Of a stretch of DNA of 64,000 nt, positions 7,631-16,801 are shown one piece after another. Within the stretch, counting starts at the first letter, position 1. Each line of letters opens with the position of its first letter. Position numbers and translations under genes: made by a program. The notes beneath the pieces were generated by a model. That model was not told the origin of the DNA and searched no databases. It saw only the letters and a list, made by a program, of their open reading frames with translations. The stretch spans positions 1 to 64,000 of the forward strand of contig JAFUVT010000001.1 in the NCBI GenBank assembly GCA_017477425.1. The letters are read 5' to 3'. The stretch comes from Bacteroidales bacterium. Lineage in GTDB: Bacteria; Bacteroidota; Bacteroidia; Bacteroidales; F082.

Positions 7631-7662
7631 AAAAATGGGGTGCCGATTGGCACCCCATTTTT
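7631..7662. terminator. Bidirectional intrinsic terminator
   Basis: Perfect 14-bp stem AAAAATGGGGTGCC/GGCACCCCATTTTT with loop GATT, between convergent genes. T runs on both strands. Confidence 0.9.
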
Positions 7663-7663
7663 T

Positions 7664-9280
7664 TTACTTGATGTTCGGCTCCTCCAAACCGAGGTGCTTC
7701 TTCTTGTCGACTACCTTCAGGTAGAGGCCGATGAGCAGGGCGGCGATGCCCAAGCAGGCCAGCATGACCAAAGCCCAAGTGTAGTTGAGCTGGTCGGCAG
7801 GCGTGCCTTCAGGGTTCGTTGAGGTCAGCACATTGCCGATGAGGATGGGGAACAGCCACAAACCGATGTTCTGGATCCAGAAAATCAAGGCGTAAGCCGA
7901 ACCGATGATCTTTTCGTCCACCAGCTTCGGGACGCTCGGCCACAGGGCGGCAGGCACCAGCGAGAACGAGGCACCCAGCACGAGGATGGTCAGATAGGCG
8001 ACCACCACACCGCCAACGGCGCTACCCGCAGAGACCTTGGGCAGGATGAAGGCGAAGGTGAGGTGGCAGAGCACCAGAAGGATGCTACCCCAGACCAACA
8101 TCGAAGCGGCTTTGCCTTTGTGGTCGACATAGCTGCCCAGGATGGGCGTGATGGCTACGGCCAGCAGCGGGAACACAGCGAAGATGGTCTCGGCAGTGCC
8201 ACGCATGTAGCCCATGTAGCAATAGACCACGAGGGCGACGACGGCAACGGCCATCAGACCGAACTTCATGCCTTTTTGCTTCGAGAAGTTGCTGGCAAAC
8301 GAGCAGACGGCCACCACGAGCATGATGATGTATTGCACGATGGTCACCGTGTCGCCAGCCCAGAACGAACCAGCAGCGGGCTCGGTCAGCGTGAGGTTGC
8401 ATTGCAGCATGTTGACGGCGTACTTCTGGAACGGGAAGATGGCCGAATAATACAGCACGCACAGCAAAGCCACCAGCCAGAAGCCGAGGCTCGACAAAAT
8501 CTTGCCGATGTCGCTCACCTTGAACGGGTCGTCCTTCTCTTCGGCTTCACCGGTTTGGGCGTCGAGTTTCTTGTCCATGAAGAAATAGACGACGAACATG
8601 ATGAGGGCGATGCAGAGCAGCACCACACCGAAAGCCACGGAACGGCTCACGTTGATGGTGCCACCGAGCTTGGCGAAGTAGGGCGAGAAAATCATGCAGG
8701 TGGCCACACCCAGACGGGCGAGGGCCATCTCAGAGCCCATGGCCAAAGCCGTCTCGCGGCCCTTGAACCACTTCACGATGCCACGGCTCACCGTGATACC
8801 GGCCATCTCCGTGCCGCAGCCGAAAATCATGAAGCCTAAGGCGGCCAACTTGGCTGAGGCAGGCATGCCACGGTAGAAAGGCGAAACGCCCAACCAGTCG
8901 AAGACGGGGATGTAGTTGAGGTTGTCGGTGAACCATCTTTCAGCGCCACTGCCGATGAACGACTCGCTGATGGCGTAGTACTTGATGATGCCGCCCACGA
9001 GCATCACGGCGCCCGAAAGCACGGCGGTGAAACGCACGCCCATCTTGTCGAGGATGATACCTGCGAAGATGAGGAAGAACACGAACACGTTCAGGAAGGT
9101 CTCGGCGCCTTCCATCGTGCCGAAGGCCTTGGAGTCCCAACCGCGCTGGGTTTCCATCAAGTCCTTGATGGGGGACAGGATGTCCATGAAGATGTAACTA
9201 CAAAACATGGCCAAGGCCAAGAGGAGCAGGGCAATCCACCGCATGGTGGGGTTGTCTCTCAATGTCAGTTTTTCTGTCAT
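7664..9280 (-). CDS. Major facilitator superfamily transporter
   Basis: 538 residues with about twelve hydrophobic segments, an MFS-type loop (ILDKMGVRFTAVLSG, about 78-92) and a second-half membrane set beginning near FWLVALLCVLYYSAIFPF. The charged central loop (DKKLDAQTGEAEEKDDPFKVSD) separates the two halves, as usual in this superfamily. The sequence continues after the last segment into LKVVDKKKHLGLEEPNIK. The substrate cannot be told; the family is broadly like oxalate/formate- or nitrate-type MFS proteins of Bacteroidota. Single-gene unit ended by the terminator at 7631. Confidence 0.85.
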   Translation of the reverse strand: MTEKLTLRDNPTMRWIALLLLALAMFCSYIFMDILSPIKDLMETQRGWDSKAFGTMEGAETFLNVFVFFLIFAGIILDKMGVRFTAVLSGAVMLVGGIIKYYAISESFIGSGAERWFTDNLNYIPVFDWLGVSPFYRGMPASAKLAALGFMIFGCGTEMAGITVSRGIVKWFKGRETALAMGSEMALARLGVATCMIFSPYFAKLGGTINVSRSVAFGVVLLCIALIMFVVYFFMDKKLDAQTGEAEEKDDPFKVSDIGKILSSLGFWLVALLCVLYYSAIFPFQKYAVNMLQCNLTLTEPAAGSFWAGDTVTIVQYIIMLVVAVCSFASNFSKQKGMKFGLMAVAVVALVVYCYMGYMRGTAETIFAVFPLLAVAITPILGSYVDHKGKAASMLVWGSILLVLCHLTFAFILPKVSAGSAVGGVVVAYLTILVLGASFSLVPAALWPSVPKLVDEKIIGSAYALIFWIQNIGLWLFPILIGNVLTSTNPEGTPADQLNYTWALVMLACLGIAALLIGLYLKVVDKKKHLGLEEPNIK

Positions 9281-9322
9281 AACTTTGATATTTTAATGAT
9301 TGATTTGTTGTTCGTTTTTTCT

Positions 9323-9401
9323 GGATTGCTTCGCTCGTTCCTCGCTCGCAATGACGGTAACGGTGACCAGTACCGTCATTGCGAGCGAAGCGAAGCAATC
9401 C
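9323..9401. repeat. Imperfect inverted repeat, GTCATTGCGAGCGAAGCGAA type
   Basis: Left arm 9323-9359 begins GGATTGCTTCGCT; right arm 9371-9401 ends AGCGAAGCAATCC. The arms are complementary except for a 6-base insertion (CGTTCC) in the left arm. A short 11-base loop separates them. Repeats with this core occur in many bacterial genomes. The rest of the 9281-9427 gap holds nothing recognised. Confidence 0.85.
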
Positions 9402-9427
9402 ATTTAGGCGGCAAAGATAGGAAAAAA

Positions 9428-12229
9428 TCATTCAGGTATCTGCACGACTTCTTTCTTGTAGCCTTTCAGCACGGCCTTGGCCATGTTGGCCACGTCGTCG
9501 GCAGTAATGCCGTTGATGATGTCGTTGTAGTCTTGCATCGGGTTGAAGCCGTCGCGCTCCTGCGTTTGGATGCAGTTCATCCAGTAGCGGTTGCTCTCCA
9601 GGTCTTCGCTGTGCTTCTTGACGAGGAATTCCTTCACCTTCTTGAGGTCTTCGGGGCGCGGACCGTTGTTGGCCACGTTCTGCAACTCGGCGATGGCAAT
9701 GCCCATCAGTTTCTCGTACATCTCCTTGTTGGTCTGGAAGCCGATGAGGAACATGAAGGTCTGCTTCGGACGGAGGCTGAGGTTGCCTTGCACACCCACG
9801 CCATAGGTGCCGCCTTCGTCCTCGCGAATCTTTTCTGTGTAGACGATGTTCATCACGTCGCTGAGGGCCTGCATGGTCAGCTGGTTCTTGCGGGTGTATT
9901 CCATGTCACCGTTATAGATGGTGTAGCACGAAACCATCGGGTTTTCCATGGCCTTGGTGTAGTGGCTCGTCACGTCCTTGTCGGTGAGGGCGGGCACCTT
10001 GTCGGTCCAGGTCTCGTTGTTCTTCTTGGTCTTGAGGGCTCCGAGGTATTGCTCAATCATGGGTTCGAAGGTCTCCGGGTCGATGTTGCCCACGAAGGTG
10101 AACACGAAGTTGTTGGCGTCCTTGAAGCGGTCGGCGTAGAGTTTCAGCGCTTTGTTGTAGTCAATCTTGTCGTAATCCTCGGCCTTCATGCGCTTGACGA
10201 GCGGATGATTGTCGTACATGGCAAACATTAGGTTGTCGCGGAAGGCGGTGTTCGGGTCGGATTCGGCATTGGCCACCATTGCCTTGGAGCGTGTGATGTA
10301 GGACTGGAAGGCCTCTTCGTCGCTGCGGGGCGAGGTGAAATATAAATAGGTGAGTTGCAGCATCGTCTCCAAGTCGCGGGCGGAGCAGTTGCCAGTCATG
10401 CCTTCGGTGATCATGCCGATGTTGGGATAGACACTGGCTTTCTTGCCGGCCAAAACCTTGGGCAGGTCGATGGCGCTGAAGTTGCCCACGCCGCCGAGGG
10501 TGGCCAACGAGTTGATTTCCTGCAAGGTGTACGGGTCGCTCTGGTCCATGACGCTGTAGCCGCCGAAGCTGTAGGCCGACATCAGGATTTCGTCGTCCTT
10601 GAAGGTGGTGGGCTTGTAGATGACCTTCACACCGTTCTTCAGGGTGAGTTCGGTGGCGTCAAACGTGTCGTTGTGCTTCTTCGAGGCGATGGCACCTTTC
10701 ACGGGCAGGGTGGCAATCAAAGGCTCGTTGCTGACGGTCTCCACGTAAGGTTCCACCTCCACTTGGTTGGCTTTCTCCAGCATCTCGACGAGTTCTGCCT
10801 TGGTGGGCAGCACCACGCCTTCCTTTTCGGGACCCGTCAGCGTGATGACGATGTTGTCCTCGCGGATGAGTTGCTTGGCGTATTCGTTGACGGCCTCCAC
10901 GGGCAGCATGGGCAGGATTTGTCCGAGCAGCATATACTCGTTTTCGATGCCCATCAGCGGCTCGTTGGTGAGGAAATGGCTGAGGATGGGGTTGAGCAGG
11001 CGACCAGTCTCTTGCTTGTCGCGTTCATCGTATTGGTTTTCAATGCGTTTTTGCAGGTCGGCCTTGGCGCGCTCGAATTCAGAGGCGGTGAAGCCGTATT
11101 GCTGCATCCGTTTGTTTTCGGCCACGATGGCATACAGGGCTTCGTCGATGCCGTCCTTGTCCTTGGCGTAGGCCATGCTCGTCCAGGCATCCTTGGTGTC
11201 GCTGACGAAGAAGGTGCCGTAGTAGCCGTAGCCGAAGATGAAGGGCGGGTTGGCTTTCTGGGTGAGTTCTTCCAGACGGTTGTTGTACATTGTGGCGACG
11301 AGTTCGTCAATGTAGCCTTTCAGCCAGTATTGGATGTCGTTTTTCTCCTCGTTCGGCACCACGTCGTGCTTGTAATAGACCGAGATGTTGTAGTTGGTCT
11401 CCTCGGGGTCGGTGCAGATGGCCACGATGGGCTCGACGTTGTCGGCCACCTCAAAACGAGTGCGCTCGGCGGGGTCGATGGGAGCAGGGATGTCCTCGAA
11501 GATGGTCTTCAGATGGTTCTCCACCTCGTTGACGTCCACGTCGCCGATGATGATGATGCCTTGCAGGTCGGGGCGATACCATTTGTGGTAATAGGCGCGC
11601 AAAGCCTCGTGGTCGAAGCCCATGATGACCTCGTCCGTGCCGATGGGCATGCGGTGACCGTAAGGACTGTTGGGGTAGATGTCGGGCAGCAGCTTCTCCC
11701 ACATGCGTTGCTGGGCGCTGTTGCGGGTGCGCTTCTCTTCCATAATGACGCCACGCTCCTTATCGATTTCCTCGCCTTCAAGCGAGATGAAGCTCGACCA
11801 GTCGTGCAAGATGAGGATGCACGAGTCGACGAGATTCATGTTGGTGGTGGGCACGTTGGTGAGCATGTAGACGGTCTGCTCGATGCTGGTGTAGGCGTTG
11901 ACGTTTTCGCCGAACTTCACGCCGTTGTGTTCCATGTAGTTAAGGAGTTCCTTGCCGGGGAAGTTGAGCGTCCCGTTGAAGGCCATGTGCTCCAGGAAGT
12001 GGGCCAGACCGCGTTGGTCTTCCTCTTCGAGGATGGAACCCACTTTTTGCGCGATGTAGAAGTTGGCGCGCTGGGCGGGTTTCTCGTTGTGACGGATGTA
12101 GTAGGTCAGTCCGTTCTCCAGTTTGCCACGTCTCACGTTCGGGTCGAAGGGGACGGGCATGGCTTGCTGGGCGAGCAGGGTCGCACTCAGGGCAAGCGTC
12201 GCGATTAGCGTTAGGGTTAATTTTTTCAT
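9428..12229 (-). CDS. M16 (pitrilysin/insulinase) family zinc metallopeptidase
   Basis: 933 residues from the ATG at 12229, which gives a proper signal peptide (MKKLTLTLIATLALSATLLAQ); the 31-residue upstream extension overlaps rsmG and is rejected. The N-terminal catalytic domain has the inverted zinc motif H-F-L-E-H in LAHFLEHMAFNG and the NVNAYTSIEQTVY segment with the downstream Glu. A second, inactive M16 half follows, as in other double-domain members. Probably a periplasmic oligopeptidase. It starts 11 bp after rsmG ends, so the two form an operon. Confidence 0.92.
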   Translation of the reverse strand: MKKLTLTLIATLALSATLLAQQAMPVPFDPNVRRGKLENGLTYYIRHNEKPAQRANFYIAQKVGSILEEEDQRGLAHFLEHMAFNGTLNFPGKELLNYMEHNGVKFGENVNAYTSIEQTVYMLTNVPTTNMNLVDSCILILHDWSSFISLEGEEIDKERGVIMEEKRTRNSAQQRMWEKLLPDIYPNSPYGHRMPIGTDEVIMGFDHEALRAYYHKWYRPDLQGIIIIGDVDVNEVENHLKTIFEDIPAPIDPAERTRFEVADNVEPIVAICTDPEETNYNISVYYKHDVVPNEEKNDIQYWLKGYIDELVATMYNNRLEELTQKANPPFIFGYGYYGTFFVSDTKDAWTSMAYAKDKDGIDEALYAIVAENKRMQQYGFTASEFERAKADLQKRIENQYDERDKQETGRLLNPILSHFLTNEPLMGIENEYMLLGQILPMLPVEAVNEYAKQLIREDNIVITLTGPEKEGVVLPTKAELVEMLEKANQVEVEPYVETVSNEPLIATLPVKGAIASKKHNDTFDATELTLKNGVKVIYKPTTFKDDEILMSAYSFGGYSVMDQSDPYTLQEINSLATLGGVGNFSAIDLPKVLAGKKASVYPNIGMITEGMTGNCSARDLETMLQLTYLYFTSPRSDEEAFQSYITRSKAMVANAESDPNTAFRDNLMFAMYDNHPLVKRMKAEDYDKIDYNKALKLYADRFKDANNFVFTFVGNIDPETFEPMIEQYLGALKTKKNNETWTDKVPALTDKDVTSHYTKAMENPMVSCYTIYNGDMEYTRKNQLTMQALSDVMNIVYTEKIREDEGGTYGVGVQGNLSLRPKQTFMFLIGFQTNKEMYEKLMGIAIAELQNVANNGPRPEDLKKVKEFLVKKHSEDLESNRYWMNCIQTQERDGFNPMQDYNDIINGITADDVANMAKAVLKGYKKEVVQIPE

Positions 12230-12240
12230 TTCTAATGAGT

Positions 12241-12867
12241 TTAATATAAATGTATTACAAATTTTTCCTCGAAGTATTCCTCCTTGTACCATTTGCTGAT
12301 GATGGCTTTCTTGTAGCGCCAATAGCGGTTCAAGGCATTGAATTCCTCTGTCAGGTCGCCACCCTTCAGGTAAAGGATGCCGCCCGCCTCCACATCACCT
12401 CTGATTCTCAATCTGTTGCCAGCAAGGTTGGCGATTTCGGGCAAGGTCATCACCGCGCGACCGGTCACCACATCGAATTTCTCCGTCACTTCCTCGGCGC
12501 GTTTCTGCTCTGCCACCACATTTTCTAATCCAATGGCGTCTTTCACGGCGTTCACCACCTTGATTTTCTTGCCCGTCCCGTCGATGAGGTAGAACTCGGT
12601 CTGTGGAAACATAATGGCCAATGGAATGCCAGGGAAACCGCCGCCTGTGCCCAAGTCCATCACCTTCATGCCTGGCAACAACTCGAAATATTTGGCGATG
12701 GCCAACGAGTGCACCACATGGTGCTCATAGAAGTGCTCCATGTCCTTGCGGGAGATGACATTGATTTTGCTGTTCCAGTCTAAGTATAAGTCTTTCAGCT
12801 GGTTGTATTGCTCCTTCTGCCTTTCGGTGAGGTCGGGGAAATACTCAAAAAGTCGTTTTGTGTCCAT
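12241..12867 (-). CDS. rsmG: 16S rRNA (guanine(527)-N(7))-methyltransferase RsmG
   Basis: 208 residues. SAM-binding motif MKVMDLGTGGGFPGIPLAIMFP, followed by FYLIDGTGKKIKVVNAVKDAIGL and the FDVVTGRAVMTLPE block that are standard for RsmG/GidB. Methylates G527 in the 530 loop of 16S rRNA (family knowledge). The start MDTKRLFEYFP is preceded by a TAnnTTTG element; it heads an operon with the M16 peptidase. Confidence 0.95.
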   Translation of the reverse strand: MDTKRLFEYFPDLTERQKEQYNQLKDLYLDWNSKINVISRKDMEHFYEHHVVHSLAIAKYFELLPGMKVMDLGTGGGFPGIPLAIMFPQTEFYLIDGTGKKIKVVNAVKDAIGLENVVAEQKRAEEVTEKFDVVTGRAVMTLPEIANLAGNRLRIRGDVEAGGILYLKGGDLTEEFNALNRYWRYKKAIISKWYKEEYFEEKFVIHLY

Positions 12868-12886
12868 AATTGCGCAAAATAGGCTT

Positions 12887-12894
12887 CAAAGATA
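12887..12894 (-). promoter_or_regulatory. -7 promoter element for rsmG
   Basis: Minus-strand TATCTTTG, 19 bases upstream of the rsmG ATG. Confidence 0.55.
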
Positions 12895-12921
12895 GGTAAA
12901 AAAACGATGTTGACGCTTTTT

Positions 12922-12929
12922 TATTTTTG
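12922..12929 (+). promoter_or_regulatory. -7 promoter element for the glucosaminidase gene
   Basis: TATTTTTG, 37 bases before the ATG at 12967; rules out the upstream start at 12907. Confidence 0.5.
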
Positions 12930-12966
12930 TTTTATACGAAAATGGGGAACTTTGCGTTTTCGCATT

Positions 12967-13929
12967 ATGAAGCGATTTTTACTTTTTTTCCTCATTTTGA
13001 CCGCGTTGGCAGCACAAGCGCAACGCATCACGCCCGAAGAATACATCCAGACCTATAAGGACATCGCCATGCAGGAAATGCGCGACCACGGCATTCCGGC
13101 TTCCATCACCTTGGCGCAAGGCTTGTTGGAGTCGGGGGCGGGCAACAGCGCCTTGGCACGCGAGGCCAAGAATCACTTCGGCATCAAGTGCCACAAGGGC
13201 TGGACGGGCGCAACCTACACGATGGACGACGACGAGAAGGACGAGTGTTTCCGCAAGTACAAGAACGCCGAGCAGTCGTTTCGCGACCATTCCGAGTTTT
13301 TGACCACGCGCGGACGCTATTCCGCCCTTTTCGACCTTGAAATCACCGATTATAAAGGTTGGGCTCGTGGCCTGAAGGCGGCAGGCTACGCCACCAACCC
13401 GAAATATGCCCAGCTGCTCATCGACCGCATCGAGCTCTACGACCTGACCAAATACGACAAAATCGCCCTCGGCAAGATGCAGGATGACAATGTCTTACCC
13501 GAAATTGCGCCCGAAGACGAACTGCTGGAACTGGCTTTCTCTCCCGAAAACCGTTCTGTTTTCGAACTGGTGGATATGACGCCCGACAAACGTTTCATCT
13601 ACGAGAACAACGGCGTGCGCTTCGTCTTCGCCAAGGAGGGCGAAACGCCCGAACAGTTGGCGAAGGAGTTTGGTGTCAAATACAAGCGTTTCTGCGATTA
13701 CAACCTGCTGCGCCGTCCCGATGAGATGGTTTTCCACAGCGGCGATGTGGTGTATCTCGCCAAGTTGAAAAACCGCAATTGGAAAGCCAAGAAATACACT
13801 GTCCAAGAAGGTGAAACCGTGCGTGACGTAGCCCTTCATTTTGCAGTGAGGCCCATAATGATCCAGAAAAGGAACGGCCTAAATGACGGTGAACGGCTGC
13901 AAAAGGGACAAAGTTTGTGGCTGCGATAA
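12967..13929 (+). CDS. Secreted N-acetylglucosaminidase (FlgJ/LytG-like) with LysM domains
   Basis: 320 residues. Signal peptide MKRFLLFFLILTALAAQAQ. Glucosaminidase domain: YKDIAMQEMRDHGIPASITLAQGLLESGAGNSALA with the catalytic Glu in LLESG, then NHFGIKCH and WARGLKAAGYATNPKYAQLLI. The C-terminal third has two LysM-like peptidoglycan-binding stretches, FAKEGETPEQLAKEF... and YTVQEGETVRDVALHF.... Expected to cut peptidoglycan glycan strands in the periplasm. Divergent from rsmG, convergent with uvrA without a clear terminator in the 34-bp gap. Confidence 0.93.
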   Translation: MKRFLLFFLILTALAAQAQRITPEEYIQTYKDIAMQEMRDHGIPASITLAQGLLESGAGNSALAREAKNHFGIKCHKGWTGATYTMDDDEKDECFRKYKNAEQSFRDHSEFLTTRGRYSALFDLEITDYKGWARGLKAAGYATNPKYAQLLIDRIELYDLTKYDKIALGKMQDDNVLPEIAPEDELLELAFSPENRSVFELVDMTPDKRFIYENNGVRFVFAKEGETPEQLAKEFGVKYKRFCDYNLLRRPDEMVFHSGDVVYLAKLKNRNWKAKKYTVQEGETVRDVALHFAVRPIMIQKRNGLNDGERLQKGQSLWLR

Positions 13930-13963
13930 CAGAGTCTGCAGGCGGCTTGCTTGCAAAACGAGA

Positions 13964-16801
13964 CTATTTCAACTCTTCTTTCAGGTATTTTCCCGTGTAA
14001 CTTTCAGCACATTGCGCCACTGCTTCGGGCGTGCCTTGGCAGACGATTTGTCCGCCTCGGTCGCCGCCTTCGGGTCCCATGTCGATGATCCAGTCGGCCA
14101 TCTTGATGACATCCAAATTGTGCTCGATGATGAGGACGGTGTTGCCCTTCTCAACGAGCTTGTTCAGCACGTTCATCAGCACCTTGATGTCCTCGAAATG
14201 CAGGCCGGTGGTAGGCTCGTCCAACACGTAGAGCGTCTTGCCCGTGTCGCGCTTGGCGAGTTCGGCGGCCAGCTTCACGCGCTGCGCCTCGCCGCCCGAG
14301 ATGGTGGTGGAGGCTTGACCTAAGGTCAGATAGCCCAAACCAACGTCCTTCAAGGTTTTGATTTTCTGGATGATGCTCGGGATGTTCTCGAAAAACTCCA
14401 CCGCCTCGTTGATGGTCATATTGAGCACGTCGTTGATGGATTTGCCTTTGTAGCGCACCTCAAGGGTTTCGCGGTTGTAGCGTTTGCCTTGGCATTCCTC
14501 GCAGACCACCGACACGTCGGGCAGGAAGTTCATCTCGATGACGCGCAAGCCCGCACCTTTGCAGGCCTCGCAGCGACCGCCTTTCACGTTGAACGAGAAA
14601 CGCCCCGCCTTGTAGTTGCGGATTTTCGACTCGGGCAACTCGCCGAAGAGTTTGCGGATGTCATCGAAGACCTTGGTGTAAGTCGCTGGGTTGGAGCGCG
14701 GTGTGCGTCCAATCGGGGCTTGGTCGATTTGGATAATCTTGTCGATTTTCTCCAATCCCTCGATACTGTCGTAGGGCAACGGCTCCTTCAGTGAACGGTA
14801 GAATTTCTGGCTGAGGATAGGGGAGAGGGTCTCATTAATTAAGGTGGACTTGCCCGAGCCGCTGACGCCTGTCACGCAGACCATCACGCCGAGGGGCAAA
14901 GTCAAGTCGATGTTTTTCAGGTTGTGGCCTTTCGCACCTTTTATGATGAGGTAGTCGCCGTCCAAAGGCTTGCGGCGCGCTTTCGGCACCTCGATTTGGC
15001 GCAGGCCGTTGAGGTAGTCGCAGGTGATGGAATGGCCGCTTTTGACTTCGTCGGGCGTGCCGGCAAAGACCACTTCGCCGCCATGTCGTCCCGCGCCTGG
15101 ACCGATGTCGACCAGATAATCCGCGTTGAGCATCGTGTCCTTGTCGTGTTCCACCACGATGACGGAGTTGCCGATGTCGCGCAGTTCCTTTAGCGACTCG
15201 ATGAGGCGTTGGTTGTCGCGTTGGTGCAGGCCGATGCTGGGTTCGTCCAAGATGTACAGGACGCCCGTCAGTTGCGAGCCGATTTGCGTGGCCAGGCGGA
15301 TGCGTTGCGCCTCGCCGCCCGAGAGTGAAGCCGCCGGACGGTTCATATTGAGGTAGTCGATGCCGATGTCCAACAGGAAATGCACGCGCTTCCTGATTTC
15401 GTTCAAAATCTCCTTGGCGATTTCGTTTTGCCGTTGGCTGAGGTGCTGCGGCAACTCGTCAATCCATTTGCCGAGGGTGAGCGTGTCCATATCTGCCACT
15501 TCGGCGATGTTTTTCCCGTCGATGCGGAACCATTGCGACTCCTTTTTCAGTCGCGTGCCGCCACAAACGGGGCAGGTGACGTGGTTCATGAACGAGCCTG
15601 CCCACCGCGCGATGCTGGCAGGCGCGTCCTCATAGTTCTGCTCCTCAATGAAGTTGATGATGCCCTCGAAGTTGACTTTGATGGTGGAAGTGACGCCGAT
15701 GCCCTCGCGTTTGATGTCGAAGGTCTCGTTGGTGCCGTAAAGGATGACGTCCAAGGCCTCGTCGGAGAAGTCTTTCAACGGCGTGTCCAAAGTGAAGCCG
15801 TATTTCAGGCCGATGGCTTCCAACTGCTTGAAAATCCAACTTCCGGCTTTGTATTCGCCCGCAGGCGTCAAGCCGCCTTTGCGGAGGCTCAACGCGGGAT
15901 TGGGGATGATTTTCTCCTTATCGACCACGGCGATTTCGCCTAAGCCGCTGCACTTGGGGCACGCGCCAAAAGGCGAGTTGAACGAGAAGGTGTTAGGCTC
16001 GGGGTCTTCGTAGGAGAGGCCCGTCGTGGGGCACATCAGCAGGCGACTGAAATAGCGCAGCTGTTGGGTGTCGTTGTCCATCACCATCAACAAACCTTTT
16101 CCGTAGCGGAAAGCGGTCTGCACCGACTTCTTGATGCGCGTGAGCGCGTCCTCGTTGACCTCGATGCGGTCCACGACGATTTCGATGCTGTGGGTCTTGT
16201 AGCGGTCGAGCATCATCCCAAACTCGATTTCGCGCATCTCGCCGTCCACGCGGACCCTTGTAAAACCTGCTTGGCGGATGTGCTCAAACAACTCGCGGTA
16301 ATGGCCTTTTCGTCCTCTAACGGTCGGTGCCAAAATGTTGATGCGTTTGCCTTGGAAGTCGTTGAAAATCAAATTGGTGATTTGCTCTTCGGTGTAGCGC
16401 ACCATCTTTTCGCCCGTGTTGTAGGAGTAGGCCTCGCCAATGCGGGCATAGAGCAGACGCAGGAAGTCGTAAATCTCGGTGATGGTGCCCACAGTGGAGC
16501 GCGGGTTCTTGTTCACCGACTTCTGCTCGATGGAAATCACGGGGCTTAGGCCTGTAATCTTGTCCACATCAGGGCGTTCCATGCTGCCGATGAACTGCCG
16601 CGCGTAGGCCGAGAAACTTTCCATATAACGGCGCTGCCCTTCGGCATAAATCGTGTCGAAGGCCAGCGATGACTTGCCGCTCCCGCTAATGCCCGTGACG
16701 ACCACCAAGGCGTTGCGTGGAATGCTCAAGTCGATGTTTTTCAGGTTGTTTTCCCTCGCCCCGAGAATTTCTAGGGCTTTATCTTCTGAGAATTCGTTCA
16801 T
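13964..16801 (-). CDS. uvrA: Excinuclease ABC subunit UvrA
   Basis: 945 residues, full length for UvrA. Two ABC ATPase halves: Walker A GISGSGKSSLAFD near the N-terminus and GVSGSGKSTLIN in the second half; ABC signatures LSGGEAQRIRLA and ISGGEAQRVKLA; zinc modules CPVCGGTRLKKE and CEACKGAGLRVIEMNFL...CEECQGKRYN. Damage recognition in nucleotide-excision repair with UvrB and UvrC. Its ATG overlaps the stop of the downstream transglycosylase-coding gene by 4 bp on the same strand (the transglycosylase is upstream in transcription order if read from 17787). Confidence 0.97.
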   Translation of the reverse strand: MNEFSEDKALEILGARENNLKNIDLSIPRNALVVVTGISGSGKSSLAFDTIYAEGQRRYMESFSAYARQFIGSMERPDVDKITGLSPVISIEQKSVNKNPRSTVGTITEIYDFLRLLYARIGEAYSYNTGEKMVRYTEEQITNLIFNDFQGKRINILAPTVRGRKGHYRELFEHIRQAGFTRVRVDGEMREIEFGMMLDRYKTHSIEIVVDRIEVNEDALTRIKKSVQTAFRYGKGLLMVMDNDTQQLRYFSRLLMCPTTGLSYEDPEPNTFSFNSPFGACPKCSGLGEIAVVDKEKIIPNPALSLRKGGLTPAGEYKAGSWIFKQLEAIGLKYGFTLDTPLKDFSDEALDVILYGTNETFDIKREGIGVTSTIKVNFEGIINFIEEQNYEDAPASIARWAGSFMNHVTCPVCGGTRLKKESQWFRIDGKNIAEVADMDTLTLGKWIDELPQHLSQRQNEIAKEILNEIRKRVHFLLDIGIDYLNMNRPAASLSGGEAQRIRLATQIGSQLTGVLYILDEPSIGLHQRDNQRLIESLKELRDIGNSVIVVEHDKDTMLNADYLVDIGPGAGRHGGEVVFAGTPDEVKSGHSITCDYLNGLRQIEVPKARRKPLDGDYLIIKGAKGHNLKNIDLTLPLGVMVCVTGVSGSGKSTLINETLSPILSQKFYRSLKEPLPYDSIEGLEKIDKIIQIDQAPIGRTPRSNPATYTKVFDDIRKLFGELPESKIRNYKAGRFSFNVKGGRCEACKGAGLRVIEMNFLPDVSVVCEECQGKRYNRETLEVRYKGKSINDVLNMTINEAVEFFENIPSIIQKIKTLKDVGLGYLTLGQASTTISGGEAQRVKLAAELAKRDTGKTLYVLDEPTTGLHFEDIKVLMNVLNKLVEKGNTVLIIEHNLDVIKMADWIIDMGPEGGDRGGQIVCQGTPEAVAQCAESYTGKYLKEELK

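Noticed and set aside
8063..8839. Plus-strand 258-residue frame inside the MFS gene
   Set aside because: His/Glu-rich shadow typical of the reverse complement of a membrane protein gene.
10355..12208. 617-residue plus-strand frame
   Set aside because: Lies wholly antisense to the M16 peptidase; composition and lack of motifs mark it as a shadow.
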